NCBI RefSeq assembly: GCF_013085465.1
Contig: NZ_CP049838.1
Span: 1,488,001 to 1,552,000 of the forward strand
Length of the DNA stretch: 64,000 bases
Direction: 5' to 3'
Source: Streptomyces asoensis
Lineage (GTDB): Bacteria > Actinomycetota > Actinomycetes > Streptomycetales > Streptomycetaceae
Both the position numbers and the translations under genes were made by a program. This document shows positions 44,628 to 53,543 of this stretch, piece by piece; position 1 is the first letter of the stretch, and the number at the start of each line of letters is the position of its first letter. The notes beneath the pieces are model-generated. The model saw nothing but the letters and a program-made list of their open reading frames with translations. It did not search any database and was not told the origin of the DNA.

Positions 44628-46216
44628 GGGTTCGTCCCGGCCCCTGGAGAGGGCATGGCCGAAGCCGCCCGGGTGAGCCCGGCGACCGTGAGGGCCGCAC
44701 CGCTCAGCTCGGCCGTCACGGACCCGCGGACGAAGACCAGGGTGCGCCGGCACACGCCCACCACCTCCTCGAAGTCGGTGGAGATGAGCAGGACCGCGAG
44801 GCCGTCGGCCAGCGCTTCGTCGAGCAGGCGGTGGAGCGCGGCCTTGGCGCCCACGTCCACGCTCGCGGTCGGCTCCTCGAGGATCAGCAGGCGCAGGCCC
44901 ACCCGGAACCACCGGCCGATCATGACTTTCTGCTGGTTTCCGCCGGACAGGGTGGCGATGGGGGCCTCGCTGTCACGGGGGCGTACCGAGAACCGTTCGA
45001 TCAGGGTGACGGCCTCGGCGCGTTCGCGCCGGGGGTTGATCCAGCGCAGCGCCGACAGGCCTCCCGCGCGGGGGTTGGCCAGGAGGTTCTCCCGTACGGT
45101 CAGCTCGGCGAGGCAGCTCTCCCGCAGTCTGTCGCCGGGCACGAAGCCGACCCCGACTCCGACGGCGTCGGCCACCGTGCGAGGCCGGTACGGCCGACCG
45201 TCGAGAAGGGCCCGCCCGTCGAGAAGGGGCCGGGAGCCTGCGAGGGCCCGGCCCAGATCCATGTGGCCGGCGCCCGAGAGGCCGACCAGGCCCAGGGCTT
45301 CCCCGGCCGTCAGTTCCAGGCTGACCGGTCCTGTGCCGGCGGTCCTCACGCCGTCGAGGGTCAGGACGGCCGACCCGTCGGCCGGAGCCTTGGCGGGGTG
45401 GTGGTCCGTCAGTTCCTCGCCGACGATGTCGTGCACCAGACGGGCGGGGCTGTGGCCCGCCAGCGAGCCGTGGCTGACGAGGTGGCCGTCACGCAGTACG
45501 GCGTAGGTGTCGGCGACTTCGTACACCTCGTCCAGCCGGTGGCTGACGTAGAGGATGGCGTGCCCCCGGTCGCGCAGGGTGTGCAGGACGCGGAACAGCC
45601 GGGCACAGTCCGCGGCGGGCAGGCGGGCGGTCGGCTCGTCGAGGACGATGAGCTTCGCGCGTGCCGCCAGGGCCCTGGCGATCGCGACCAGCGAACGCTC
45701 GGCCGGGGAGAGTCGGGCGGCCGGTGCGTCGGGGTCGAGATGTCCGGCGACGAGACGCAGGGCGTCCACGCAGCGCTCGCGGGTCCGCCGCCAGGAGATC
45801 AGTCCGGCGCGGCGCGGATATCCGGTGCTCAGGGCGATGTTCTCGGCGACCGTCATCCACTCCACGAGACCGAGGTCCTGGTGGATGAAGGACATGCTGT
45901 GGGAGGCGGCCCGACTCCCGAGCGGGTGGCCGTCCACCGTGATCTGCCCCGCGTCGGCGTGGTGGACGCCGGCGAGCACCTTGATGAGCGTGGACTTTCC
46001 GGCACCGTTGGGCCCGAGGAGGGCGAGGACGCTGCCGGCGTGGACGTCGAGGTCGACCCCGGCCAGCGCGAGGGTCCCGCCGAACCGCTTGCCGAGCCCG
46101 CGGATACGGACCAGGGGTTCCGCCTCGAAGGACGCAGCCGCTTTCGCGGACGTGTCGGGAGCGTCGTGCACGGACATCTCCGGGGGTCGGCCTGGCGATT
46201 TCTTCCCGACGATCAC
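44624..46216 (-). CDS. Ribose-type ABC transporter ATPase (RbsA-like, two NBDs)
   Basis: About 530 residues with two fused nucleotide-binding domains. NBD1 has Walker A GPNGAGKST, signature LSPAERSLVAIARAL and Walker B LIVLDEPTA. NBD2 has the family's usual degenerate Walker A (GLSGAGHMD) with a good signature, LSGGNQQKVMIGRW, and LLILEEPTA. The GTG start at 46216 has no ribosome site but TAGTAT lies 6-11 bases upstream, as if the message were leaderless; ATG 46177 is an alternative with GGAG immediately adjacent, too close to act. First gene of the operon. Confidence 0.9.
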   Translation of the reverse strand: MIVGKKSPGRPPEMSVHDAPDTSAKAAASFEAEPLVRIRGLGKRFGGTLALAGVDLDVHAGSVLALLGPNGAGKSTLIKVLAGVHHADAGQITVDGHPLGSRAASHSMSFIHQDLGLVEWMTVAENIALSTGYPRRAGLISWRRTRERCVDALRLVAGHLDPDAPAARLSPAERSLVAIARALAARAKLIVLDEPTARLPAADCARLFRVLHTLRDRGHAILYVSHRLDEVYEVADTYAVLRDGHLVSHGSLAGHSPARLVHDIVGEELTDHHPAKAPADGSAVLTLDGVRTAGTGPVSLELTAGEALGLVGLSGAGHMDLGRALAGSRPLLDGRALLDGRPYRPRTVADAVGVGVGFVPGDRLRESCLAELTVRENLLANPRAGGLSALRWINPRRERAEAVTLIERFSVRPRDSEAPIATLSGGNQQKVMIGRWFRVGLRLLILEEPTASVDVGAKAALHRLLDEALADGLAVLLISTDFEEVVGVCRRTLVFVRGSVTAELSGAALTVAGLTRAASAMPSPGAGTNP

Positions 46217-46231
46217 AGGGATACTATCCGA

Positions 46232-46259
46232 CTGAATTGCATCATTTCAGACAATTCAG
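46232..46259 (-). promoter_or_regulatory. Operator-like inverted repeat upstream of the sugar importer
   Basis: CTGAATT (46232-46238) and AATTCAG (46253-46259) form a perfect 7-bp inverted repeat with 14 bases between, in a markedly AT-rich 50-bp stretch next to the -10-like TAGTAT of the importer. A sugar-responsive repressor site is plausible, but no regulator gene is adjacent. Confidence 0.4.
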
Positions 46260-46314
46260 CTCGCCATGACTCCAACGGGTCAGCGGGCCGCTCCCGGAGC
46301 GCCGGGCCTCGTCC

Positions 46315-49203
46315 TCACGCCCCGTCGAGCCCGCATTCGGCCCAGATGACCTTGCCCTCCGGGAGGTAGCGCGTACCCCAGGTCTGTGACAGCTGCGCGA
46401 CGAGGAACAGGCCACGCCCGCCCTCGTCGGTGCTGGCCGCCCGGCGCAGGTGCGGGGCGGTGTTGCTGGTGTCGGAGACCTCGCAGATCAGGGTGCGGTC
46501 GTGCAGCAGCCGCACCCCGATGGGCCCGGTGCCGTGGCGGATGGCGTTGGTGACCAGCTCGCTCAGTATCAGTTCCGCGGCGAACGCGGCCTCGTCGAGT
46601 CCCCAGTCGGCCAGTCGCCGGAGGGCGGACGCCCGCACCTCACCGACGAAGGCCGGGTCGGCGGGCAGCTCCCAGGTGGCGATCCGACCGGGGTCCAGGG
46701 CGTGGGTGCGGGCGACGAGCAGGGCGATGTCGTCGCACGGGTGGGCGGGCGCCACGGTGTCCAGGATCGCCTGGCAGGTCTCCTCGGGGGTGCGCTCCGC
46801 GTGGGTGAGGGTCCCGCGCAGCTCGTCCAGGACGACGTCGACGTCGCGGTGCCGGTCCTCGATGAGCCCGTCGGTGTAGAGGACCAGCTGGCTGCCCTCG
46901 GGAAGGTCGATCTCGACGGCGTCGAAGGGCAGCCCCCCGAGGCCGAGCGGGGGCCCGGCCGGCAGGTCGGGGTACGACACCTCGCCGTCGGGGCGGACCA
47001 GCGCGGGCGGAGGGTGGCCGGCCCGGGCCATCACACACCGCTGCGAGGTCGGGTCGTAGATGGCGTACAGGCAGGTCGCGCCGATGATGCCGACACCCTC
47101 GCCGTCGGGGTCCTCCCGGTCCAGGCGTCCCACGAGGTTGTCGAGGTGGGTGAGGACTTCGTCCGGGGGGAAGTCGAGTTCGGCGAAGCTGCGTGCGGCG
47201 GTGCGCAGCCGGCCCATCGTGGCGGCGGACAGCATGCCGTGGCCGACGACGTCGCCGACGATGAGGCCGACACGGGTGCCGGAGAGGGGGATGACGTCGT
47301 ACCAGTCTCCGCTCACGTCCGCTTCGGCGGGCAGGTACCGATGGGCGACCTCGACCGCGTCCTGATCGGGCAGACCGTGCGGGAGCAGCCTGCGCTGTAG
47401 GGCCAGGACCATGGTGCGTTCGTGCGTGTAGCGCCGGGCGTTGTCGATGGACAGGGCGGCGCGGGTGGTGAGTTCCTGGGCCAGCGAGCGGTCGTCGTCC
47501 CCGAGGGGGGCGGGATCCTGGGCACGGTAGAAGCTGGCGACGCCCAGGACGACACCGCGGGCGACGAGAGGTACGGCGATGAGGGAGTGCACATGAGCCA
47601 GCAGCCGTTCGGTGTGCTCGGGGTCCTGGGCGAGCCAGCCGGCGGCGGTCTTCAGGTCCGGCTCCAGCACCGCCTGTCCGCCGGCCAGGCACCGCAGCTG
47701 GGGCGCGGTCGCGCCGAAGTCGGTCCGCTTGCCGACCGGGGTGAAGGGTAGGTCGTCGCGGATGCCGTGGACCACCGTACGGCGTAGGTCGTCGAGGGGG
47801 TCGGTGGCTTCCTCGCCACGCAGTACGGCCTCGGACAGGTCGACGGTGACGAAGTCGGCCAGCCGCGGGACCGCCGTCTCGGCGAGTTCCTCGGCGGTGC
47901 GGCGCACGTCCAGGGTGGCGCCTATGCGGCTGCTGGCCTCGGACAGCAGCTCCAGGCGGCGGCGCGCGGCAAGGGCGTATGCCCCGACGAACGGCTCCCC
48001 CACCAGCACGAGCCCTCTGGCCGAGGGCGACGGTGCGGGGTGATCGCCCGTGGCACCGTCGGCGCCATCGGCCGTGACGCCCTCGGCGCCCGCGGCGAGC
48101 CGGCCGGGCGCCGCGTCGGGAAGGCGTCCGGACGGCAGGGTGCCGGAGATCCGCGCGACCTGTGGACCGGCAGAGACGACGGCGAGCTCGGCGGGGAAAC
48201 CCGGCACCTCGTCCACCTGGCGCGGGATGACCAGGGGCCCTTCCGGTGAGAAGGCCGGGAGGACGGCCTCGACCGCGATGCCCTCCACCCCGGAGGCACT
48301 CGTCACGGGACGGCTCACGAGCACGATCCGCCGCCCGTCGGGCAGGGACACGTCGACGGCGGCCCGCTGCGCGCGGGATACCAGCTCGGCGGCCTTCTCC
48401 AGGAGGATCTCCCGGTCACGGGAGCTCAGCTCGAGGGCCAGTTCGTCCACCGCGATGCCGCGGTGCAGGCCGACGGCTGCTTCGGCTCCGGTGGTCAGGT
48501 ACGCCCGCAACAGAGCGCGCTCACGCACGGAACTCTGCCCCAGCAGGCGCCGCTCCATGGCCCGCGCCGCTTTGCGTATCACGGCACGCAGTGCCGGGTT
48601 CTCGGCGCTGCGCGGATAGCCGAAGCACAGGACCCCCTCGATGCGCCCGCTGAGGGGGTCGCGGACGGGAAGCGCGACACAGGCGCTCGCCTGGGAGCGC
48701 TCCGCGAAGTGCTCGGCACCGTAGACCCGGATGAGCTGCCGCTCGGCCAGGGCGAGACCGATGCCGTTGGTGCCGGCGAACTGCTCGGCGAACACGAAGC
48801 CCGGGACTCTCTGGATCGCCGGGAGCCTTCTGGCCAGCGACGCCTCGCCGAAACGGCGCAGGAGGACCGTCCCGTTCGCATCGGCGACGGAGATGTTGAT
48901 CTCACTACCGGAGAACTTGGCCTGAAGCCGGTCGAGCACCGGCACGGCCACGCGGACGATCCTGCCGTCCGGATCGAAATCCTCCAGGAAGGGAAGGTCG
49001 GACTGGTCCGGTGAGATGCCCAGGTTCCGGCAGCGCTGCCACGAGTCCAGAATCGGCGTGCGCACGCCCTGATCCACCGGCTCACCCTGGAGAAACCGCT
49101 CACGGAAACGGACGGGCCCCGTGCCGTCTGTAGCACGTCCCGCCGACCTCGGTTTCCCGCCGGACCGAACCACGCTTCGCCTCACCCGTGCCCGATTCAC
49201 CAC
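46315..49203 (-). CDS. GAF-GAF-PP2C (SpoIIE) phosphatase fused to an RsbW-type ATPase
   Basis: A 962-residue cytoplasmic regulator. Residues about 30-240 resemble the N-terminal sensor of AcoR-type activators (RFRERFLQGEPVDQGVR, ILDSWQRCRNLGI, FAEQFAGTNGIGLALAE). A second GAF domain follows (RLELLSEASSRIGATLDVRR, VPLVARGVVLGVASFYRA). The SpoIIE/PP2C phosphatase has SGDWYDVIPL, LIVGDVVGHG and CDDIALLVAR. The C-terminal HATPase_c kinase has ELILSELVTNAIRHGTGP (N-box) and DEGGRGLFLVAQL (G-box). This points to partner switching, controlling an anti-sigma antagonist by both dephosphorylation and phosphorylation. Free-standing; start ATG 49203 not strongly supported. Confidence 0.9.
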   Translation of the reverse strand: MVNRARVRRSVVRSGGKPRSAGRATDGTGPVRFRERFLQGEPVDQGVRTPILDSWQRCRNLGISPDQSDLPFLEDFDPDGRIVRVAVPVLDRLQAKFSGSEINISVADANGTVLLRRFGEASLARRLPAIQRVPGFVFAEQFAGTNGIGLALAERQLIRVYGAEHFAERSQASACVALPVRDPLSGRIEGVLCFGYPRSAENPALRAVIRKAARAMERRLLGQSSVRERALLRAYLTTGAEAAVGLHRGIAVDELALELSSRDREILLEKAAELVSRAQRAAVDVSLPDGRRIVLVSRPVTSASGVEGIAVEAVLPAFSPEGPLVIPRQVDEVPGFPAELAVVSAGPQVARISGTLPSGRLPDAAPGRLAAGAEGVTADGADGATGDHPAPSPSARGLVLVGEPFVGAYALAARRRLELLSEASSRIGATLDVRRTAEELAETAVPRLADFVTVDLSEAVLRGEEATDPLDDLRRTVVHGIRDDLPFTPVGKRTDFGATAPQLRCLAGGQAVLEPDLKTAAGWLAQDPEHTERLLAHVHSLIAVPLVARGVVLGVASFYRAQDPAPLGDDDRSLAQELTTRAALSIDNARRYTHERTMVLALQRRLLPHGLPDQDAVEVAHRYLPAEADVSGDWYDVIPLSGTRVGLIVGDVVGHGMLSAATMGRLRTAARSFAELDFPPDEVLTHLDNLVGRLDREDPDGEGVGIIGATCLYAIYDPTSQRCVMARAGHPPPALVRPDGEVSYPDLPAGPPLGLGGLPFDAVEIDLPEGSQLVLYTDGLIEDRHRDVDVVLDELRGTLTHAERTPEETCQAILDTVAPAHPCDDIALLVARTHALDPGRIATWELPADPAFVGEVRASALRRLADWGLDEAAFAAELILSELVTNAIRHGTGPIGVRLLHDRTLICEVSDTSNTAPHLRRAASTDEGGRGLFLVAQLSQTWGTRYLPEGKVIWAECGLDGA

Positions 49204-49334
49204 GTTTTACGAAAATAATCCGATATGGGCGAGGATACGGGCATCAGGGGCGCTAGTCACGGCTCACAGGTCCCTCACGAGTGCGGTGACCCGGCGGGGC
49301 CCCTCCGCCACACGACCACCACAGGGGCCTCCGT

Positions 49335-50972
49335 TCACCCCTGCACAGCGAACTGGCTCCCGGTCTTCTCCCCGTCCTGCGTGACCGCGGCGGCCACACA
49401 GCGGAAGACGCGCAGCCCCTTGTCCCATTCCGACGCTGTCGGCGGGAGGATGTCGACGTTCCACTCGTCTGCGACCTCACGGCCGCCAGGGACCATGGAC
49501 TCGGCCATGACCTGCTGCGAGCACAGCGCCTTCACGTCAGGATGCTTGATCAGATCCCGCGCGTTGTTCGTCATGCCGTCCTCCGGCAGCGGGGCGATCG
49601 CGAAGGTCTCCCACACATGCCTGGTCCGGCAGTCCGCGCGACTGACAGTGATGATGCCCGAGATATCCGTGATGCCGCTCCAGCACTCCGGGGTCGCGAC
49701 ACACCGACCGCCCACACCGTCGACGCCCGTCGCAGGGCAGTTCTCCGTCGTGGTCGCCACCCCTCCGAAGCCGGACGCGGCCTTGTTCTCGCCTGTGGCA
49801 CCGGAGGAGGGGGAGGCTGTCGAGCGGGAGTCCCCGCCTCCGTGGTCCTGGCCGTTCTGATACGTCACCACGGTGACCGACACGCTCACCGAGACGGCCA
49901 CGGCCGCCAGTACGGCGATCAGCCGGGGGCGCCTCGATCCCTTCCGCCCACCGTCGCCGTCGCCGCCCGGCCCGACGGCCGCGGTCGTACGGCCCGCGTC
50001 CCGGACGGGCGGCGGGGCGCCCCCGTACGGCAGAGCCGCATCCCGCGGCTGCGTGTACGGAGAGGGCGACGCATCCCGGTACGACGGAACGGTGGTCATG
50101 CCGAGTACCGGTCCGAAGCCGCCGGCACCCGCCTCGACGGTGTCCGGATCGTCGAGATCGACGGCGGCGAGAGCGTCCCGGAACGCGCCCGCGTCGGACA
50201 AACGCTGGGCCGGGTCCGAGGCCACGGCGTGCCGAAGAACCGAGTTGAGGGCCGCCGGCACTCCGGGCAGGGCGGGGTACGGCCAGGTGTGGCGCACGAT
50301 CAGTTCGGCGAGGCTGAGCTGGGTCCCGTCGTCCGGGTAGTGCGGCGGACAGCCCCGCAGCAGGGCGTAGACGGTGGCGGCCAGTGAGTACACATCGCCG
50401 GCCGGGGTGGGTTCCGCCAGGTGGAAGGCCTCGGGCGGCGCGTACGCGGGGGTCAGCGCCTCCCGCGTCACGGACAGTTCATGTCCCGGCCGGGGCATGG
50501 CCGCCAGCCCGAAGTCGGTGAGGGCCACACCGCCGTACCGGTTGACCATGACGTTTCCGGGCTTGATGTCGCGGTGCAGCACCCCGGCCGCGTGAGCGGC
50601 CGCCACCGCGTCCGCGAGGCCCACCCCGATGTCGCGCGCCTCCTTGAGCGGCAGTGGCCCCTGCCGGTGCAGCCGGTCGCCGAGCGAGCCGCCGGGGCAC
50701 AACTCCAGCACCATGTAGGGGCGGTTGTCTGCAAGGACCCCGGCGTCATACACCGGCACCACATGCGGGTGCCCGGACAACTGCCCGGCCGCAGTGACCT
50801 CACGCAGAAAACGCTGCCGGTCGCGCGGTGTGGACAGCACCCTGCTGTCCACCTTCAGCGCGACCTCCCTGCCCACGGCCAACTGCCTGGCCCGGTACAC
50901 CGTGGCGAACCCACCCTGACCCAGGACCTCCTGGATCTCGTACCCGGGCAGTTCCATTCGTTCGAGCCCCAC
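49335..50972 (-). CDS. Membrane Ser/Thr protein kinase (PknB family)
   Basis: A 545-residue kinase. The kinase domain (about 10-270) has the glycine loop LGQGGFATVY, Lys in VALKV, HRDIKPGNVMVN and DFGLA, with a Pro/Ala-rich juxtamembrane linker. One transmembrane helix lies near IAVLAAVAVSVSVSVTVV. The extracellular C-terminus has five or so Cys (NCPATG, RCVATPECW, DCRTRHVWETF, ALCSQQ, FRCVAAA), likely disulfide-linked, and is not a PASTA domain. GTG 50972 is preceded by a G-rich tract; ATG 50957 is an alternative. Monocistronic. Confidence 0.92.
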   Translation of the reverse strand: MGLERMELPGYEIQEVLGQGGFATVYRARQLAVGREVALKVDSRVLSTPRDRQRFLREVTAAGQLSGHPHVVPVYDAGVLADNRPYMVLELCPGGSLGDRLHRQGPLPLKEARDIGVGLADAVAAAHAAGVLHRDIKPGNVMVNRYGGVALTDFGLAAMPRPGHELSVTREALTPAYAPPEAFHLAEPTPAGDVYSLAATVYALLRGCPPHYPDDGTQLSLAELIVRHTWPYPALPGVPAALNSVLRHAVASDPAQRLSDAGAFRDALAAVDLDDPDTVEAGAGGFGPVLGMTTVPSYRDASPSPYTQPRDAALPYGGAPPPVRDAGRTTAAVGPGGDGDGGRKGSRRPRLIAVLAAVAVSVSVSVTVVTYQNGQDHGGGDSRSTASPSSGATGENKAASGFGGVATTTENCPATGVDGVGGRCVATPECWSGITDISGIITVSRADCRTRHVWETFAIAPLPEDGMTNNARDLIKHPDVKALCSQQVMAESMVPGGREVADEWNVDILPPTASEWDKGLRVFRCVAAAVTQDGEKTGSQFAVQG

Positions 50973-51321
50973 GTGCCGTACCCCCAGCGCACCGTCCCGG
51001 GCAGAACATCCGACCGAGGATGAGGCGAGACTCTAGCCCAGCAGCGGCCGCCGCCCTCGGCGCCGGGTGCGAATCGAACTTCCCGTATTCACCCCAGGAA
51101 GCTCAACCGCACCTGCCGGTCGGCATTGTCCTTGTTGGCGTCCACCAAACTCCGTAAGGACAACCCCAGGCTAACCAAAGTGCGAAGGCTCACCCATCGT
51201 CGGTTCCGTGGTCATCCCGTCTCGCGACAACCGCGGCGCTTGCAGCGCCAGTGAGGTGCGCAGCAAGTCGACCGCAGTTGATCCGTCGCGCTGACAGCCA
51301 GACATCCTTTCCGGACACCGA
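50973..51321. other. Intergenic spacer
   Basis: Contains no supported gene or RNA. A GGCGCT-3 nt-AGCGCC hairpin lies at 51235-51249, about 70 bases downstream of the stop of the orphan gene (minus strand), where it could act as a weak terminator. The rest probably includes the kinase promoter. I looked for a tRNA or attachment site here because the neighbouring region is island-like and found none. Confidence 0.5.
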
Positions 51322-52317
51322 TCAGGAGTCGTGGCGCTTGGCTACCATAACCGTCGTCCCCACGAGCGCCCCACCCACCGGCGTCTCGGCCCACTGGGCA
51401 AGCAGCAGCGGCTTCTCGTCCACAGACTTCAGCAAGTGCGCAATGCCGTCGGCGTCCGGTGCAGCGGGAAGAGCACAACTGATCACGGTGTTGCCCGTCG
51501 CGCTGCTGTGTTCTCCGTATTCTTCGTCGGGATCGTCCGGCTCCCAACGCCCGATCTCGATCTCCCAGGAGCCGTTGTCATTGTCGGGTTCCGGCGCTTG
51601 GACCGTCATGTAGAAACCGTCAGAGTCGTACGGCTCCGCAAAGATCTCGCGGCTGGGGTCATCCAGTGTGGCCCACATACCGGTGCACCGGGAGTGTGCT
51701 GTGACCAGCACCCGGAGGTCGGCGACAGCCTTCTCCCGCTCCTCCGTGGTGAACCCTGCCTCACGGCGATCGAGCTGTTCGCGCGTCTCGTCGCTCAGCG
51801 TGTCCATTCCGTCGTCATACTTCACGAAGGGATGGCCGAACTCCCAGTGGCGCTCGTTCTCCGTCTCAGGTCCCGAGGAAGTTCCCGAGAAATCGTCGAT
51901 GGCGGCACGCAACTCGCTTTGTACTACCTCTAGTTCGGAGTGGACCGCCCGGCTGACCGTGTCGGGCACAGTCCCCAAGGCATTTTCCAGATCGGCCAGC
52001 GCCTGGTGAAGCCGCAGACAGACGTACTCGTACCACAGACTGTGGGCGCCGCTGAGAAGATCGGCACGGGCAGCAGCGTCCGTCAACGCCGCAAGGTGCT
52101 TGCGCGGGTAGTAGTCCACACGCCGTTCCCGGCGGTCGTGAACGCTGACCGGGACGGTGGCGAAGGCGGAGATCCGATTGAGAGCGTCGACGATCGGAGC
52201 CGCAAGGCGAGAGTCGCCAAGGCTCGTCACAGTCTTGGATGCGACACCGTCCGGACCCTGGTAGGTCGCCAGGATCTGAGTCTTCCCACGGTTGGCGTGC
52301 TGAGAGTAGATGGTCAA
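51322..52317 (-). CDS. Hypothetical protein (orphan, island-associated)
   Basis: A 331-residue protein that I do not recognise. It starts MTIYSQHANRGKTQILATYQ, has a helical centre rich in Glu/Leu (QALADLENALGTVPDTVSR) and an acidic C-terminal part (EPDNDNGSWEIEIGRWEPDD), with no signal peptide or membrane helix. TTG 52317 has GAAAGGTG about 7 bases upstream. An inverted repeat GTCCGGC-8 nt-GCCGGAC (52335-52356) lies in the leader. Codon use is less GC-extreme than neighbours. It is divergent from the STAND NTPase pair across a decayed transposase, so could be accessory cargo. Confidence 0.7.
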   Translation of the reverse strand: MTIYSQHANRGKTQILATYQGPDGVASKTVTSLGDSRLAAPIVDALNRISAFATVPVSVHDRRERRVDYYPRKHLAALTDAAARADLLSGAHSLWYEYVCLRLHQALADLENALGTVPDTVSRAVHSELEVVQSELRAAIDDFSGTSSGPETENERHWEFGHPFVKYDDGMDTLSDETREQLDRREAGFTTEEREKAVADLRVLVTAHSRCTGMWATLDDPSREIFAEPYDSDGFYMTVQAPEPDNDNGSWEIEIGRWEPDDPDEEYGEHSSATGNTVISCALPAAPDADGIAHLLKSVDEKPLLLAQWAETPVGGALVGTTVMVAKRHDS

Positions 52318-52579
52318 GGGAACACCTTTCGCCCGTCCGGCAGACGACAGCCGGACAGGATGGGTGCGTAGGGATGGAAGTAGGTGGTGGCGAGGGCGCT
52401 TTCCGACGCTCCGTACCTCAAGATGACCGGCGGTGGCCCAGGTACTGTCCCAGGCTCCTTGCCTGCCCGCAGGTTAGACGGATGGTCGGCGCGCCACAAG
52501 CGGATTCACGTCTCTGCCCGGGCAGGGAGGATGGATGGCGTCCGCAATGACTTCGCTTGACGAACCGAACGCGTCCCAT

Positions 52580-52826
52580 TGACTGCAAGTGGCGAAGAGC
52601 ACCATCGGAGATCGTCCGAGTAGCGACAACGACCGCGATCGACAACTCAATCCGGCCGGTCACGCCATCCTCCAGGACGGCCAGGACATCCAGCGAGGTT
52701 GTATCGATCTGCGCCACCTCGCCGGGGGAAGCTGCGGACGCGTCCGCAAGACGATCGAGGTTCACGCTGCCCAGTTGGAGACAAGGCACTGTCCTGTTGA
52801 AGTCGTGCGTCCTTAGGATCACGCCA
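52580..52826 (-). pseudogene. Degraded rve-type transposase fragment
   Basis: A minus-strand reading frame contains SPGEVAQIDTTSLDVLAVLE followed by DGVTGRIELSIAVVVATRTI. This is the start of an integrase-core (rve, DDE) domain of the kind in many streptomycete transposases, including the first catalytic Asp (QID). About 80 residues match; the frame then breaks and neither the N-terminal HTH nor the other two catalytic residues is found. No terminal inverted repeats or target duplication are visible. A scar of past insertion in the 52.3-53.1 kb spacer, which otherwise holds no gene. Confidence 0.6.
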
Positions 52827-53129
52827 TGACTGCCGATGCCCCGCTCCCCCGAGAGTCGTTCCGGCGCCTCCAGCCGATGAGCGCGCCCAGGGCGGTTCCA
52901 CAGTTGCCCCACCGCATCTGGACTGATGAGACTGGGACCGGATCCGGCCCGCGATCGTCCTTGGTGAGCCGACCGCCGACCTACGGGCCGGACTCGTGGA
53001 GCTGACTGCTCGGGCTTCAGGGAAGAGCAATCTTCCTTCGGGTGTGGTGGAACACAGTGCTCTGGGATTGCGTTCTGGATCGTGAGTATCGACCTGACAC
53101 CACTTCACCAGGCAGGACAGAATGGCGGC

Positions 53130-53543
53130 ATGCAGGTATGGAAGAAGGCCGTGCTCGTCTGCGCTGCGGTGTTTTCGGGTGTCATGGCCATTGCCCTGGT
53201 GGCGGTGGCGATTGGGGGTGACCTCGAGACAGCGGATCGTGCAGCAAGCGTGATCGGTTCGGTAGTCGGACTGGCCGGCCTGGTTCTCTCGCTGTGGGCA
53301 TTGCCGGCCAGCCGGAGCGAGGGCGGGGCCCAGGCGTCAGGTGCCGGCGCAGTGGTGGCCGCAAGGAGCATTGGGCGGGCGGTAACCGGAGATCGGAACC
53401 GACTGTCAGGGCCTCCAAGTCCCGTTCCGTCATCGGCAGCCAGCACTGCATCGCCCGCTCCGATCCGGGCTGACGGCGATAGGTCAGTCGCGGCCGGTGA
53501 GTCGATTGGTGACGCCATCACGGGCGAGGGGAATATGTTGTGA
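53130..53543 (+). CDS. Small membrane protein with repeated TGD-N motif, partner of the STAND NTPase
   Basis: A 137-residue protein with two predicted transmembrane helices (about 6-28, WKKAVLVCAAVFSGVMAIAL; about 40-58, VIGSVVGLAGLVLSLWAL). The cytoplasmic or external tail carries two copies of a motif: ARSIGRAVTGDRNRL and AGESIGDAITGEGNML. A third copy is at the N-terminus of the next protein, to which this gene is coupled (GTGA overlap at 53540-53543). I do not recognise the family. The shared motif suggests homotypic interaction between the two products. Confidence 0.75.
   Translation: MQVWKKAVLVCAAVFSGVMAIALVAVAIGGDLETADRAASVIGSVVGLAGLVLSLWALPASRSEGGAQASGAGAVVAARSIGRAVTGDRNRLSGPPSPVPSSAASTASPAPIRADGDRSVAAGESIGDAITGEGNML

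Noticed and set aside
42627..45506. Very long plus-strand open frame opposite the sugar transporter genes
   Set aside because: Consists of Gly/Asp/Arg-rich antisense sequence; the minus strand has three coupled transporter genes.
51235..51249. Possible tRNA or attachment site near the island edge
   Set aside because: Only a simple hairpin is present; no cloverleaf, T-loop (GTTCRA) or repeated counterpart across the island was found.
52418..52912. A full-length gene on the minus strand in the spacer
   Set aside because: Only about 80 residues resemble a transposase; the rest is unrelated sequence, so a pseudogene fragment is the better call.
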